A stretch of 13,739 nucleotides of DNA from Rhizorhabdus sp. Its GTDB lineage: Bacteria; Pseudomonadota; Alphaproteobacteria; Sphingomonadales; Sphingomonadaceae. The position numbers and the translations under genes were made by a program. The notes under the pieces were generated by a model. That model was not told the origin of the DNA and made no database searches. It worked only from the letters and a program-made list of their open reading frames with translations. Shown piece by piece: positions 1 through 7,110 of this stretch. The DNA lies in contig SCUQ01000222.1 in assembly GCA_004297635.1 (NCBI GenBank), positions 1 to 13,739 of the forward strand, read 5' to 3'. Numbering within the stretch: the stretch's first letter is position 1; every line of letters starts with the position of its first letter.

Positions 1-757
1 CGTCCTGCTGCAGTCCATATTGGGGGAACGGATAACGAAGGCCGTTGCGCGCCAGCGCCTTCATCCCGGTTATCGCCTTGGCGAGATCCGCCACCGTCAG
101 CGCCATTAGCATTTCGTCGTCGAGCACCCCGCCGAAGCGGCGTTCGGCGAAGCAGGGGATCGACAGGCTCGGCTCGCGGGTGACGAGCGCCCTGCCCCAG
201 CTGTCGGCGCAGGCGCTCTCGCCGACGACGCTCCAGTCGAAGCGCTTGTAGCCAGACCATTGCAGGCCATTGATGAAGTAGATCATCGCTCCGGGGGTCG
301 CGTAGAACAGCGCAATATCGGGATCGGCCAGCCTTCCGGACGCCAGCGGCGAGACGCCCAGCGCCTCATAGCGCCCGTCTGGCACGCAGTGCATCGCCTG
401 CTGATGGCGTGCAGAATCCGCCTGCGTTGCGTACCAGACACCCGCCATCTCCTCGCCGCTCAGCCATTCGGGGCGCTTGGCATGACCCAGCCCGACGACG
501 GCGCGGCATTGATCGCCAACCAGATCCTCGGCGGTGATGCCGATCGTCCAGCCGAGCCGGGCGGCCTGGCCGACGATCTGATCGAGCGTGTGGATCGCGG
601 TCGGACGGCGGATGCGCGCGACCGCCTCCATGTCCTCGCGGCGCTCGAACAGCTTCATCGCGATCGGCAGGCTGCGCAGGCGCAGCAATCGTTCGAGGTC
701 GCCGACCAGTTCCGCCAGCACCGGCGGTTCGCCTGCGGATTGACTGTACGCGGTCAT
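1..757 (-). CDS. DUF169 family protein, C-terminus cut off by window edge
   Basis: The reading frame opens at an ATG (complement of 755-757) and stays open for 252 codons to the left edge, so the C-terminus is missing. A GGGGAG Shine-Dalgarno lies just upstream of the ATG. The N-terminus (MTAYSQSAGEPPVLAELVGDL) leads into LRLRSLPIAMKLF near residues 26-38, then IGITAEDLVGDQCRAVVGLG near residues 72-91. This 'preferred-substrate-like' R-x-x-P-x-A-x-K-L opening, with a GDQC-type segment, is what I know of the DUF169 family, which has no established biochemical role. No signal peptide or membrane segment is visible. The gene starts 38 nt after the acyl-CoA synthetase stop on the same strand, so it is probably the last visible member of that operon. 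The family assignment is from memory of the family pattern and is moderately sure; the function is unknown. Confidence 0.7.
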   Translation of the reverse strand, partial: MTAYSQSAGEPPVLAELVGDLERLLRLRSLPIAMKLFERREDMEAVARIRRPTAIHTLDQIVGQAARLGWTIGITAEDLVGDQCRAVVGLGHAKRPEWLSGEEMAGVWYATQADSARHQQAMHCVPDGRYEALGVSPLASGRLADPDIALFYATPGAMIYFINGLQWSGYKRFDWSVVGESACADSWGRALVTREPSLSIPCFAERRFGGVLDDEMLMALTVADLAKAITGMKALARNGLRYPFPQYGLQQD

Positions 758-795
758 GATCGCTCCCCTCGAAGGTCCGAACGCCGTGATTGGCG

Positions 796-2361
796 TCACA
801 CGATGGAGCGGTCCCGCCCCTTCCAGAAATGCTCGCGTACGGCGCGCCGCAGCACCTTGCCCACCGCGCTCTTGGGAAGGTCGTCCCAGAACTCGACGCT
901 CTTGGGCGCCATGACGCTGCCGACCCGTTCCTTGCAGAAGGCGATGATCTCGGCGCTGTCGACCTGCGCTCCGGGCTTGAGCTGGACGACCGCCTTGACC
1001 GCCTCGCCCCATTTCTCGTCAGGCACGCCGACCACCGCGCAATCCTGCACCGCCTTGTGCGCCGACACGACCTGCTCGACCTCGCCGGGATAGACGTTGA
1101 AGCCGCCGGTGATGATCATCTCGCGCTTGCGGTCGACGATGTAGAGGAAACCGTCGTCATCGATCTCGCCGATGTCGCCGGTATAGACCCAGCCGTCGCG
1201 GACGGTGTCCTTCGTCGCGGTCTCGTTTTTGTAATAGCCGTGCATGCGGAAATCGCCGCCCATGATGATCTCGCCGCGCTGCCCGCTCGGCACCGGATGG
1301 CCCGTCTCGTCGACGATCCGCAGCTTGGTGAGGATGTTGGGGCGACCGCAGCTCGCGAGCCTTCGCGGATGGTTCAGCAACGCATCGACATGCGCCGCCG
1401 AGGAGAAGAACGCCCCGATCAGCGGCCCGGCCTCCATCTGGCCATAGCCCTGCACCATCACCGGCCCGAACACGCCCAGCGCCTCGCGCACCTTGTCCAC
1501 CGACATCGGCGCGGCCGCGTAAAAGAAATATTCCAGTGAGGAAAAGTCGTGCTGGCGCACCGTGGGATAGGCGAGGAGCGAATAGATCGCGGTCGGCGGC
1601 AGGAACAGATGGGTGACCTTGTAGCGCTCGATCGCGGTGAAGATGTCGGTTGCGTCGAACCCCTTCAGGAAGACCTGGGTCGCCCCCACCGCAAGCAGCG
1701 ACATGCCCAGCCCACCCGCGGCGTGCGTCATCGGCGAGATGACGAGATGCACCGGATGGTCACTCCTGGGCGGCATCGCCACGTTGACGCTCAGGGTCAT
1801 GCATTCCCAGGTGCGATGCGAGAAGACGACGCCCTTCGGCCGGCCGGTCGTCCCGCCCGATCCGAAGATCGCGACGGCCATATTGGGATCCTCGTCGGTC
1901 TCCGGCGCGGCCCGGAAGGGCTGCGATGTCCAGGCATCGACGGAGACTGCCTCGGCGCTGCCGCGCTCGATCGGCACGCAAAGGCGCAGCTTTTCGCAGC
2001 CGTCCTTCAGCACATCCAGCTGATCGGCGAAATCGCCGTGATAGAGCAGGATTTCGACGTCGGTTGTATTGAGATGATAGGCGATGTCCTGAATCGAATT
2101 ACGCGCGTTGACGGCCACCCACACCGCGCCCGACCGCGCGATGCCCAGCACCGATTCCAGCGCCCGGCCGCAATTGGGGCTCCACACCGCAACCTTGGTC
2201 TCGCCCGGCACGATGCCGGCGTCGATCAGCCCGTTCGCGATCTGGTGTGTCGCGCGCTGGACCTCGGCAAAGGTCCGCGAGTGGCCCGTGTCAAAATCCA
2301 GGGTGCAGATGCGCGCCTTGTCTATCGAGACGCCGCGATCAAAGAATTCGACAAGTCGCAT
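796..2361 (-). CDS. Acyl-CoA synthetase (AMP-binding, ANL superfamily)
   Basis: This 521-aa protein should activate a carboxylic acid with ATP and CoA through an acyl-adenylate, in the cytoplasm. All core ANL motifs are present: the P-loop GSGGTTGRPKG (residues 167-177), YGQMEAG (306-312), YTGD (393-396), the hinge region RKREMIITGGFNVYP (411-425), and PKSAVGK with the catalytic lysine K502. The length is usual for a medium-chain or aromatic acid CoA ligase. The substrate pocket gives no clear clue, so fatty, aromatic or terpenoid acids all remain possible. The ATG has an AAGGGGGA ribosome-binding site. The stop is followed after 38 nt by the DUF169 gene, and the ThDP enzyme lies 84 nt upstream, which fits one leftward operon. 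The class is nearly certain; the substrate is unknown. Confidence 0.95.
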   Translation of the reverse strand: MRLVEFFDRGVSIDKARICTLDFDTGHSRTFAEVQRATHQIANGLIDAGIVPGETKVAVWSPNCGRALESVLGIARSGAVWVAVNARNSIQDIAYHLNTTDVEILLYHGDFADQLDVLKDGCEKLRLCVPIERGSAEAVSVDAWTSQPFRAAPETDEDPNMAVAIFGSGGTTGRPKGVVFSHRTWECMTLSVNVAMPPRSDHPVHLVISPMTHAAGGLGMSLLAVGATQVFLKGFDATDIFTAIERYKVTHLFLPPTAIYSLLAYPTVRQHDFSSLEYFFYAAAPMSVDKVREALGVFGPVMVQGYGQMEAGPLIGAFFSSAAHVDALLNHPRRLASCGRPNILTKLRIVDETGHPVPSGQRGEIIMGGDFRMHGYYKNETATKDTVRDGWVYTGDIGEIDDDGFLYIVDRKREMIITGGFNVYPGEVEQVVSAHKAVQDCAVVGVPDEKWGEAVKAVVQLKPGAQVDSAEIIAFCKERVGSVMAPKSVEFWDDLPKSAVGKVLRRAVREHFWKGRDRSIV

Positions 2362-2445
2362 ATCCAGGTTTCCCCCTTATCGTCACCCCGAATGCGGTCC
2401 GGTCCGCGAAGTGGATCGCTCCCCTCTCGGCCGGCCACAGCTCCG

Positions 2446-4254
2446 TCAGGCATCGTCTTCGCCGATCTTCTTCCCATTATGGAATTTGGGATAATAGAAT
2501 TCGTGATGCTGCTTGCGCACCGGCTCCTCCACCTCGTCGGCGGGCAGATGCCAGAACATCTCGCGCGCGGTGGCGCTGTCGTACAGCGGGTGCTGCGAGT
2601 GGCGCGTGCTGATCAGGTTGATCACCGCGGTCTTGCCCGAGGCGAAGGATCGCTCCAGCGCCGCGGTGATGTCGGCGGGATCCTCGACATGTTCGACGTG
2701 GCAGCCCAGCGGCTGGTACATCAGGTCATATCGGACGTCCTGGGTCAGCCTGAAGCCCTTATAGGCATCGGGGCCTAGAATCCGGAAATTCTCGCCATAG
2801 CAATATTGCTCAAGCCCGGCGGCAAGCGCGCTGTCGTTGTAGATCAGATAGACGACCGGGATATCGTAGCGGATCGCGGTTTCGATATCGCCGCCGCCCA
2901 GGCCGACCCCGGCGTCGCCCATCATCACCAGCACCCGATCATCCGGCCGCGCCAGCTTGGCCCCGATCGCCATGCCGATGCCGTGCCCGAACGCCGCCGA
3001 CAGGCCGGCGTCGAGCACCTGCCCGCTCTGCCTGGCGAGGAGATGCTCGCCCAGGAAGGTCGATGCCGTGAACGAGTCGAAGATCAGGGTGGTGTCCGCC
3101 GTGGTGAAATCGGACACCACCTTGGACAGCCAGCGCGGATGGATCGGCGCATCCTGCGACACCTTCAGGGCCTCCTCGGCCATCCGCTGCACGAACTGAT
3201 CCTGCAATGCCCTCGTCCGGGACGTCCAGGCGTCGCGATCGGCGTCGACCGCGCCGGCGGCCTCCTCGCTCGCCCCCAGCATCTGCTCCAGCACCATGCC
3301 GGGGTCGGCGACGATTTCGAGCCTCGTCGGAACGGTCGTCAGGACATCCTCGGCGCAACTTTGCAGCTGGATGAACCGCGCGTCGGTCTTCCACTCGCCG
3401 AAGCTTTCGAGATAGCCGACGTTGAGCCCGAGCAGCATGACCAGATCGGCCTCGCCGATGACCTTCTTGCGCGCGCCGCCGCTGATCGACAGCGGATGAT
3501 CCTCGGGGATCGCGCCGCGGCCGAGCCGGCGGATGTTGAACGGGATCTGCAACCGCTCCGCGAGCGTCTGAAGCTGCGGCCCCGCCGACGCCCAATGGAC
3601 CCCCTCCCCCGCGATGATCAGCGGGCGCTTCGCGGCGCTCAGCAGCTCGACGGCGCGCTGCGCATAAGCCGGATCGGTCGCCTGCCGGGCGGGTGGGGTT
3701 TCGAGCCATGGCCCCGGAAGATAGGCGATCTGGCCCGTCTCCTCGATCGGCTCGAAATTGAACGTGTCGACCGGAAACTCGATACCGACCGGGCCGTAGG
3801 GCGGCGTCATCGCATCGCGAAACGCCTTGCGGATGAAGTGCGACGCCATGGCCGGGTCGGTGACCCTTACGGTCCATTTGGTGATGCTTTTGCAGACATC
3901 CGCGGCATAGGCTTCCTGCACCGCGCCGCGATGGCTTTCGCGTTCCTTGTGGCCGCCGAACAGGAACACCATCGGCGTCCGCGAGACATAGGCCATATGG
4001 ATGCCGGTGATCATGTTGAGCATGCCGGGGCCGCCGGTCGCGAAACAGACGCCGGGCCTCCTCGTCGCGCGGGCATAGCCGTCGGCAGCGTGCACGGCCG
4101 CCTGCTCATGCCGCGTCATGATGATCTTGATGCCCGCCCGGTACGAATAGTCGATGATCGACTGGATATGGCCGCCGAGGATGCCGAACATGACATCAAC
4201 GCCTTCTTCCTGGAGTGCCTTGACGGCCAATTCGGCGGCCCAGCGCTTCGTCAT
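2446..4254 (-). CDS. Thiamine diphosphate-dependent enzyme (acetolactate synthase / 2-hydroxyacyl-CoA lyase-like)
   Basis: This 602-aa protein has the three-domain layout of ThDP lyases and decarboxylases: an N-terminal pyrimidine-binding domain with the catalytic glutamate in RHEQAAVHAADGYAR (E50) and ATGGPGMLN (72-80), a central domain (about 195-330), and a C-terminal pyrophosphate domain with the metal-binding motif at 446-474 (GDA...IYND). The usual GDG...NN is changed to GDA...ND. The ETAIRYDIPVV segment (458-468) is common to this superfamily. The last 50 or so residues, from about 550, extend beyond the core domain and are rich in charged and aromatic residues. It could be a carboligase, a decarboxylase or a 2-hydroxyacyl-CoA lyase. 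It is not a housekeeping acetolactate synthase by context, since no small subunit or branched-chain genes are nearby. A GGGAG site precedes the ATG. It sits between the SDR and the CoA ligase in the same operon. Confidence 0.9.
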   Translation of the reverse strand: MTKRWAAELAVKALQEEGVDVMFGILGGHIQSIIDYSYRAGIKIIMTRHEQAAVHAADGYARATRRPGVCFATGGPGMLNMITGIHMAYVSRTPMVFLFGGHKERESHRGAVQEAYAADVCKSITKWTVRVTDPAMASHFIRKAFRDAMTPPYGPVGIEFPVDTFNFEPIEETGQIAYLPGPWLETPPARQATDPAYAQRAVELLSAAKRPLIIAGEGVHWASAGPQLQTLAERLQIPFNIRRLGRGAIPEDHPLSISGGARKKVIGEADLVMLLGLNVGYLESFGEWKTDARFIQLQSCAEDVLTTVPTRLEIVADPGMVLEQMLGASEEAAGAVDADRDAWTSRTRALQDQFVQRMAEEALKVSQDAPIHPRWLSKVVSDFTTADTTLIFDSFTASTFLGEHLLARQSGQVLDAGLSAAFGHGIGMAIGAKLARPDDRVLVMMGDAGVGLGGGDIETAIRYDIPVVYLIYNDSALAAGLEQYCYGENFRILGPDAYKGFRLTQDVRYDLMYQPLGCHVEHVEDPADITAALERSFASGKTAVINLISTRHSQHPLYDSATAREMFWHLPADEVEEPVRKQHHEFYYPKFHNGKKIGEDDA

Positions 4255-4371
4255 CTCGATCTCCCATCCCGGATGCCGTCCGTCGGCTCATCCTATCATC
4301 AGGGAAAAAGCACGGCGCGTCAGGCGCCCATGCTCGCTCCCGTTTCTAAACGACCGGCTGCGCGATCGAAC

Positions 4372-4388
4372 CGGCGGGTGCTCCGCCG
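4372..4388 (-). terminator. Small GC-rich hairpin after the SDR gene
   Basis: CGGCGG and CCGCCG pair perfectly around a 5-nt loop, about 30 nt past the SDR stop in the leftward direction. No T-run follows, so it is not a standard intrinsic terminator. It may be a processing or attenuation hairpin between the SDR and the ThDP gene, or chance in GC-rich DNA. The 163-nt gap between those two genes holds nothing else I recognise. Confidence 0.25.
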
Positions 4389-4417
4389 ATCGGTCGGATA
4401 TCGCGCGCCGCGCTGCG

Positions 4418-5200
4418 CTACAGCAGGCTCTTGTTGCCGCCGCCGTCGACGGCCAGCGTCGTGCCCGTGATGTACGACGCGAGCGGCGAAGCGAGGAAGG
4501 TCGCGATGGAGGCGATCTCGCCGGGCTCGCCTTTGCGGCCCATTGGGATCATCTTCATCACTTCCTGAACGTCGAGGCTGGTCGCCTGCTCGGCGGGGGC
4601 GGCTCGATCCGCACGTTCCAACCGCGGCGTCTCGATCAGCCCGGGGCACAGGGTGTTTATCCGGATATTCTTGGGGGCCAGCTCCATCGACAGCGTCTTG
4701 GCCAACCCGATCACGCCGGCCCAGGTCGCGACCGACAGGCCGAAATTGGGCAATGGCTGGATCGCAGTGCCCGCGGTGATGTTGACGATCGCCCCGCCGC
4801 CGCGAGCCTCCATCAGCGGCACCACGCCGCGGCTCATCCGCACGACGCTCAGCAGATTCTGCTCGAATGCGCGGCTCCAACGCAGATCGTCGAAATCCAG
4901 CGCCGGCCCGAGCGGTGGCGCGCCGTCGTTGTTGATCAAGATGTCGACACCACCCCATTCGCGCACCGCGGCAAGGATATTGTCGCAGCCGTCGAGCATG
5001 CGGATGTCGCCGACGACCGTCCGCACTTTCCGCCCGAACTCGGCGCTCAGCTGATCGGCCGCCTTGAGCAGCGGCTCCTCCTTCCGGGCGCTGATGAGGA
5101 TGTCCGCCCCTTCGGCCGCGAGGGTGCGCGCGATCGCGAAGCCGATGCCCTGGCTCGCCCCATTGATCAGCGCCGCCTTGCCCTTCAGCCTCAGGTCCAT
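4418..5200 (-). CDS. SDR-fold protein with degenerate catalytic triad
   Basis: This 260-aa protein has a classical short-chain dehydrogenase fold: the cofactor loop NGASQGIG (13-20), GDIRMLDG (64-71), NND (90-92) in place of the usual NNAG, the conserved asparagine N115 in FEQNLLS, and PGLIETP (186-192). Lined up without gaps on a FabG-type active site (S-x12-Y-x3-K), the catalytic positions are A143, S156 and W160, so Ser, Tyr and Lys are all replaced. The surrounding residues (NI-T-A-G, AGVIGLAKTL) still align well. The protein should bind NAD(P) but probably does not do ordinary alcohol/ketone chemistry. Annotation pipelines would call it a 3-oxoacyl-ACP reductase, which I doubt. A GGAGAGAG site precedes the ATG. 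It is the promoter-proximal gene of the leftward operon. Confidence 0.88.
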   Translation of the reverse strand: MDLRLKGKAALINGASQGIGFAIARTLAAEGADILISARKEEPLLKAADQLSAEFGRKVRTVVGDIRMLDGCDNILAAVREWGGVDILINNDGAPPLGPALDFDDLRWSRAFEQNLLSVVRMSRGVVPLMEARGGGAIVNITAGTAIQPLPNFGLSVATWAGVIGLAKTLSMELAPKNIRINTLCPGLIETPRLERADRAAPAEQATSLDVQEVMKMIPMGRKGEPGEIASIATFLASPLASYITGTTLAVDGGGNKSLL

Positions 5201-5298
5201 GGTCTCTCTCCAGATATGATTTCGAACATTATGCGGCGAGCCACTGGCTTATGGCACAGGGTCAATAACGTCAATCTGATCGACCGCATGTTTAAAAT

Positions 5299-5315
5299 AT
5301 TTACGATAAAGTCAG
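5299..5315. promoter_or_regulatory. Dyad motif copy upstream of the SDR operon
   Basis: ATTTAC-GATAA-AGTCAG matches the window consensus ATTGAC-N5-AGTCAG at 11 of 12 fixed positions. It lies 99-115 nt upstream of the SDR start. The longer string ATAAAGTCAGAT (5306-5317) recurs exactly at 12322-12333. Two GTCAAT direct repeats sit nearer the gene at 5261-5266 and 5270-5275. A regulator-binding site is inferred. Confidence 0.45.
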
Positions 5316-5372
5316 ATCACGATCAGGCGCGCCGTCGGCGGATTTTCCAGCCTGTCGGCAGGGGCTGATTGC

Positions 5373-5396
5373 GTGCCCGGGATAGCTCCCCGGCAC
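5373..5396 (-). terminator. Hairpin downstream of the NmrA-type gene
   Basis: GTGCCCGGGA and TCCCCGGCAC can pair over 10 positions with one mismatch, closing a TAGC loop. The hairpin begins 13 nt past the NmrA-type stop in its direction of transcription. There is no T-run after it, so it is a candidate terminator or transcript-end stabiliser only. Confidence 0.35.
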
Positions 5397-5409
5397 CGTT
5401 ACCGAACCC

Positions 5410-6348
5410 TCAGAGATCATGGCGCGAACTCCATGAGAAGAAGCTCTCGGGCTGATTGTCTTTGGCCAGCACCGACAGATAATGCGGCTTCCACACGTCC
5501 CTGATGAACGCCTCCATCGTCGTCGGCAGCGGAACGGGATCACCGTGGAACCGCACCACATGGCTGTTGAGCGCCTCCAGGGTCTGATTGTCGTCGAGCC
5601 ATTTCTCCAGCGTTCCGAACTGGTCGAGAAACTTCGCTTCGACATCCTTCCTTCCGCGGTCGACGAAGCGATAATCCACCGGTCGTCCGATTTCCTTGCC
5701 GATGATAGCAGCGATCTCGGGCATAGTGAGGCTTTCGGGGCCGACCTCGCGGATGACGAGGCGTTCGCCGGTTGGCTCGGTCAGCTCCTTGGCCGCCAGC
5801 GCTGCGATGTCACCGGTCGCCACCCAGTTCGTCTTGAGATCGGGATCCAGCGACCAGCCGATCCCACCATGTTCAGCGATCGCGTCGGTCCAGGCGAGCA
5901 GATTCTCCATGAACCAGGCCGCGCGCAGATGGACGCGATCGATGTCGACGAGCTGGTCCAGCGTCTGTTCAAGGTCGGCGAAACCCTTGAAATGGCCGGT
6001 CGGGCCGTCAACGTCGGCGCCGATCGCCGTCAGCGTGACGACGAGCTTGACTGGCGAACCACGAAGCGCGTCGACCAGACGGCGGGCAACCACCGGATAA
6101 TGGCCATGCGGGTTGTTCCAGTCGGTCTTGACCATCAGGAAGGCCGCATCGACATCGTGGAAGAAGGCGTCGAGATCGCCGGCACCGGTATCGAAGCTGC
6201 CGATGACGGGTTCCGCGCCGATCTCGACCAGCGCATCGAGCGCCGCTCCGCCGCGCGACAGCGCCTTGACCTGATGTCCGGCGCTCAGCAGCCTGCGCGT
6301 AAGCGGCGCACCGATCCGGCCGGTCGCACCCAGAACAGCAATCCTCAT
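5410..6348 (-). CDS. NmrA-like NAD(P)-binding protein
   Basis: This 312-aa protein begins with a Rossmann motif, VLGATGRIG (5-13), followed by RRLLSAGHQVKALSRGG, which is typical of atypical SDRs of the NmrA/HSCARG and QorB-like group. The conserved segment KTNWVATGDIAALAAKEL occurs in the middle part, as in this family. No YxxxK pair stands out. Members act as quinone reductases or as NADP-sensing proteins, and which applies here cannot be decided. A GGAGATTATC site precedes the ATG. The gene is divergent from the MarR gene across a 258-nt region with a clear inverted repeat, so the MarR protein probably controls it. Its stop is followed by a hairpin and a 209-nt gap, so it is probably not part of the SDR operon. 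Confidence 0.85.
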   Translation of the reverse strand: MRIAVLGATGRIGAPLTRRLLSAGHQVKALSRGGAALDALVEIGAEPVIGSFDTGAGDLDAFFHDVDAAFLMVKTDWNNPHGHYPVVARRLVDALRGSPVKLVVTLTAIGADVDGPTGHFKGFADLEQTLDQLVDIDRVHLRAAWFMENLLAWTDAIAEHGGIGWSLDPDLKTNWVATGDIAALAAKELTEPTGERLVIREVGPESLTMPEIAAIIGKEIGRPVDYRFVDRGRKDVEAKFLDQFGTLEKWLDDNQTLEALNSHVVRFHGDPVPLPTTMEAFIRDVWKPHYLSVLAKDNQPESFFSWSSRHDL

Positions 6349-6360
6349 GATAATCTCCCA

Positions 6361-6377
6361 ATGACTTTATGTTCATC
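6361..6377. promoter_or_regulatory. Degenerate dyad motif copy at the NmrA-type start
   Basis: Read leftward this is GATGAA-CATAA-AGTCAT. It shares TG(A/G)ACATAAAGTCA with the copy upstream of the molybdoenzyme with one mismatch. It sits only 13-29 nt upstream of the NmrA-type ATG, a position where a repressor would block the promoter or transcript start. It is the weakest match of the set in its outer half. Confidence 0.3.
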
Positions 6378-6477
6378 AAAAATCGTATCGAACCGGTCGA
6401 CATACCGCTGGCCGTCGACACCCTGTCGCCACCGTTATCCGGCATGGATCAACGAAACCCCGAATTCGGCGAGGCGA

Positions 6478-6499
6478 GGTATCTCCATCTGAAGATACC
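6478..6499. promoter_or_regulatory. Perfect inverted repeat, candidate MarR operator
   Basis: GGTATCT-CCATCTGA-AGATACC has perfect 7-bp arms around an 8-nt spacer, centred between positions 6488 and 6489. It lies in the divergent region between the NmrA-type and MarR genes. Its size and location suit a homodimeric winged-helix repressor that controls itself and its divergent neighbour. Binding by the adjacent MarR protein is inferred. Confidence 0.55.
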
Positions 6500-6524
6500 A
6501 GTTACGGGCCCAATGCAAGCATTT

Positions 6525-6543
6525 TCTGAATCTATAGTCAGAT
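6525..6543. promoter_or_regulatory. Degenerate dyad motif copy upstream of the MarR gene
   Basis: TCTGAA-TCTAT-AGTCAG keeps the full right half-site (AGTCAGAT) and TGA of the left half. It lies 66-82 nt upstream of the chosen MarR start, nearly the same distance as the copies in front of the nitronate monooxygenase and the molybdoenzyme. It overlaps TATAGT (6533-6538), a possible -10 element without a convincing -35. Confidence 0.35.
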
Positions 6544-6606
6544 GACATGCACGCGGTTATAACAGGCGGTTTACGATGGTGGGTGATGGATGCGGAAGGT
6601 AAGGGC

Positions 6607-7065
6607 ATGGATCGGGTGAATCTCACCGATGAGTTCAGCGAAAGCTCGCTGACCTGCACGATCCGGCGCGTCCATCGGTTGCTGGTCAAGCGTGTCCAGG
6701 CGCGCTTTCCCGAGTCCGATCGGAGTTTCGAGGAATGGATGGCGCTGCGCCTGTTCGCCGATGGGCAGATAGAGACCGCCGGCGATCTAGCCCGCGAATT
6801 CGGCATCGCCACCGGCGCCACAACCCGGCTGATCGACAGCCTGGAAGATCAGGGTTTCATCGAACGCGACAGGAAGAATGACGATCGCCGCGTCGTCCTG
6901 CTCCGGCTGACCCCACGGGGCGCAGCGCATTTCAGGGAAAAGCTGCCTGATCTGGCGGGATGCTGGGGCGAGGTACTGGCCGACTGGAGGAAAGAGGAGG
7001 TCGATCAACTGACAGCCCTCCTCGCCAAGCTTCAGCAATCCTTCGTTCGAACCGGGGCCCGATAG
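6607..7065 (+). CDS. MarR family transcriptional regulator
   Basis: This 152-aa protein is a winged-helix DNA-binding protein. The segment TAGDLAREFGIATGATTRLIDSLEDQGFIER is a MarR recognition helix region, and DDRRVVLLRLTPRG is the wing. Flanking helices at both ends would form the dimer interface. I chose the ATG at 6607 because GGAAGGTAAGG lies directly upstream and the protein starts like other family members. In-frame ATGs at 6547 and 6586 would add 20 or 7 residues but have poorer ribosome-binding sites. It is divergent from the NmrA-type gene and convergent with the enoyl-CoA hydratase gene. Family members usually repress their own and the neighbouring gene and release DNA on binding phenolic or other small ligands; the ligand here is unknown. 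Confidence 0.9.
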   Translation: MDRVNLTDEFSESSLTCTIRRVHRLLVKRVQARFPESDRSFEEWMALRLFADGQIETAGDLAREFGIATGATTRLIDSLEDQGFIERDRKNDDRRVVLLRLTPRGAAHFREKLPDLAGCWGEVLADWRKEEVDQLTALLAKLQQSFVRTGAR

Positions 7066-7073
7066 CGTTCGCT

Positions 7074-7093
7074 GCTGCGCTCGATCGCGCAGC
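7074..7093. terminator. Hairpin between convergent MarR and hydratase genes
   Basis: GCTGCGC-TCGATC-GCGCAGC forms a perfect 7-bp stem with a 6-nt loop. It lies in the 45-nt gap between two convergent stop codons, where a bidirectional terminator would be expected. Neither strand has a T-run after it. Confidence 0.4.
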
Positions 7094-7110
7094 CCGGTGA
7101 TCGGATCGGA

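Noticed and set aside
2380-2425. Resemblance of the CGTCACCCCG...GGTCCG segment between the ThDP and CoA ligase genes to sphingomonad extragenic repeats
   Set aside because: The match is partial and the two halves do not form a good hairpin.
2806-4470. Long open frame on the + strand opposite the ThDP gene (554 codons)
   Set aside because: It is antisense to a gene with full domain evidence, has no family motifs, and long antisense frames are usual in GC-rich DNA.
5351-5362. CCTG-TCGG-CAGG hairpin next to the NmrA-type terminator candidate
   Set aside because: Four-bp arms are expected by chance at this GC content.
7081-7094. TCGATCGCGCAGCC shared in inverted orientation with 4356-4369, a possible repeat family
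   Set aside because: Only 14 nt, made of words common in this composition (CGATCG, GCGC), and just two copies.
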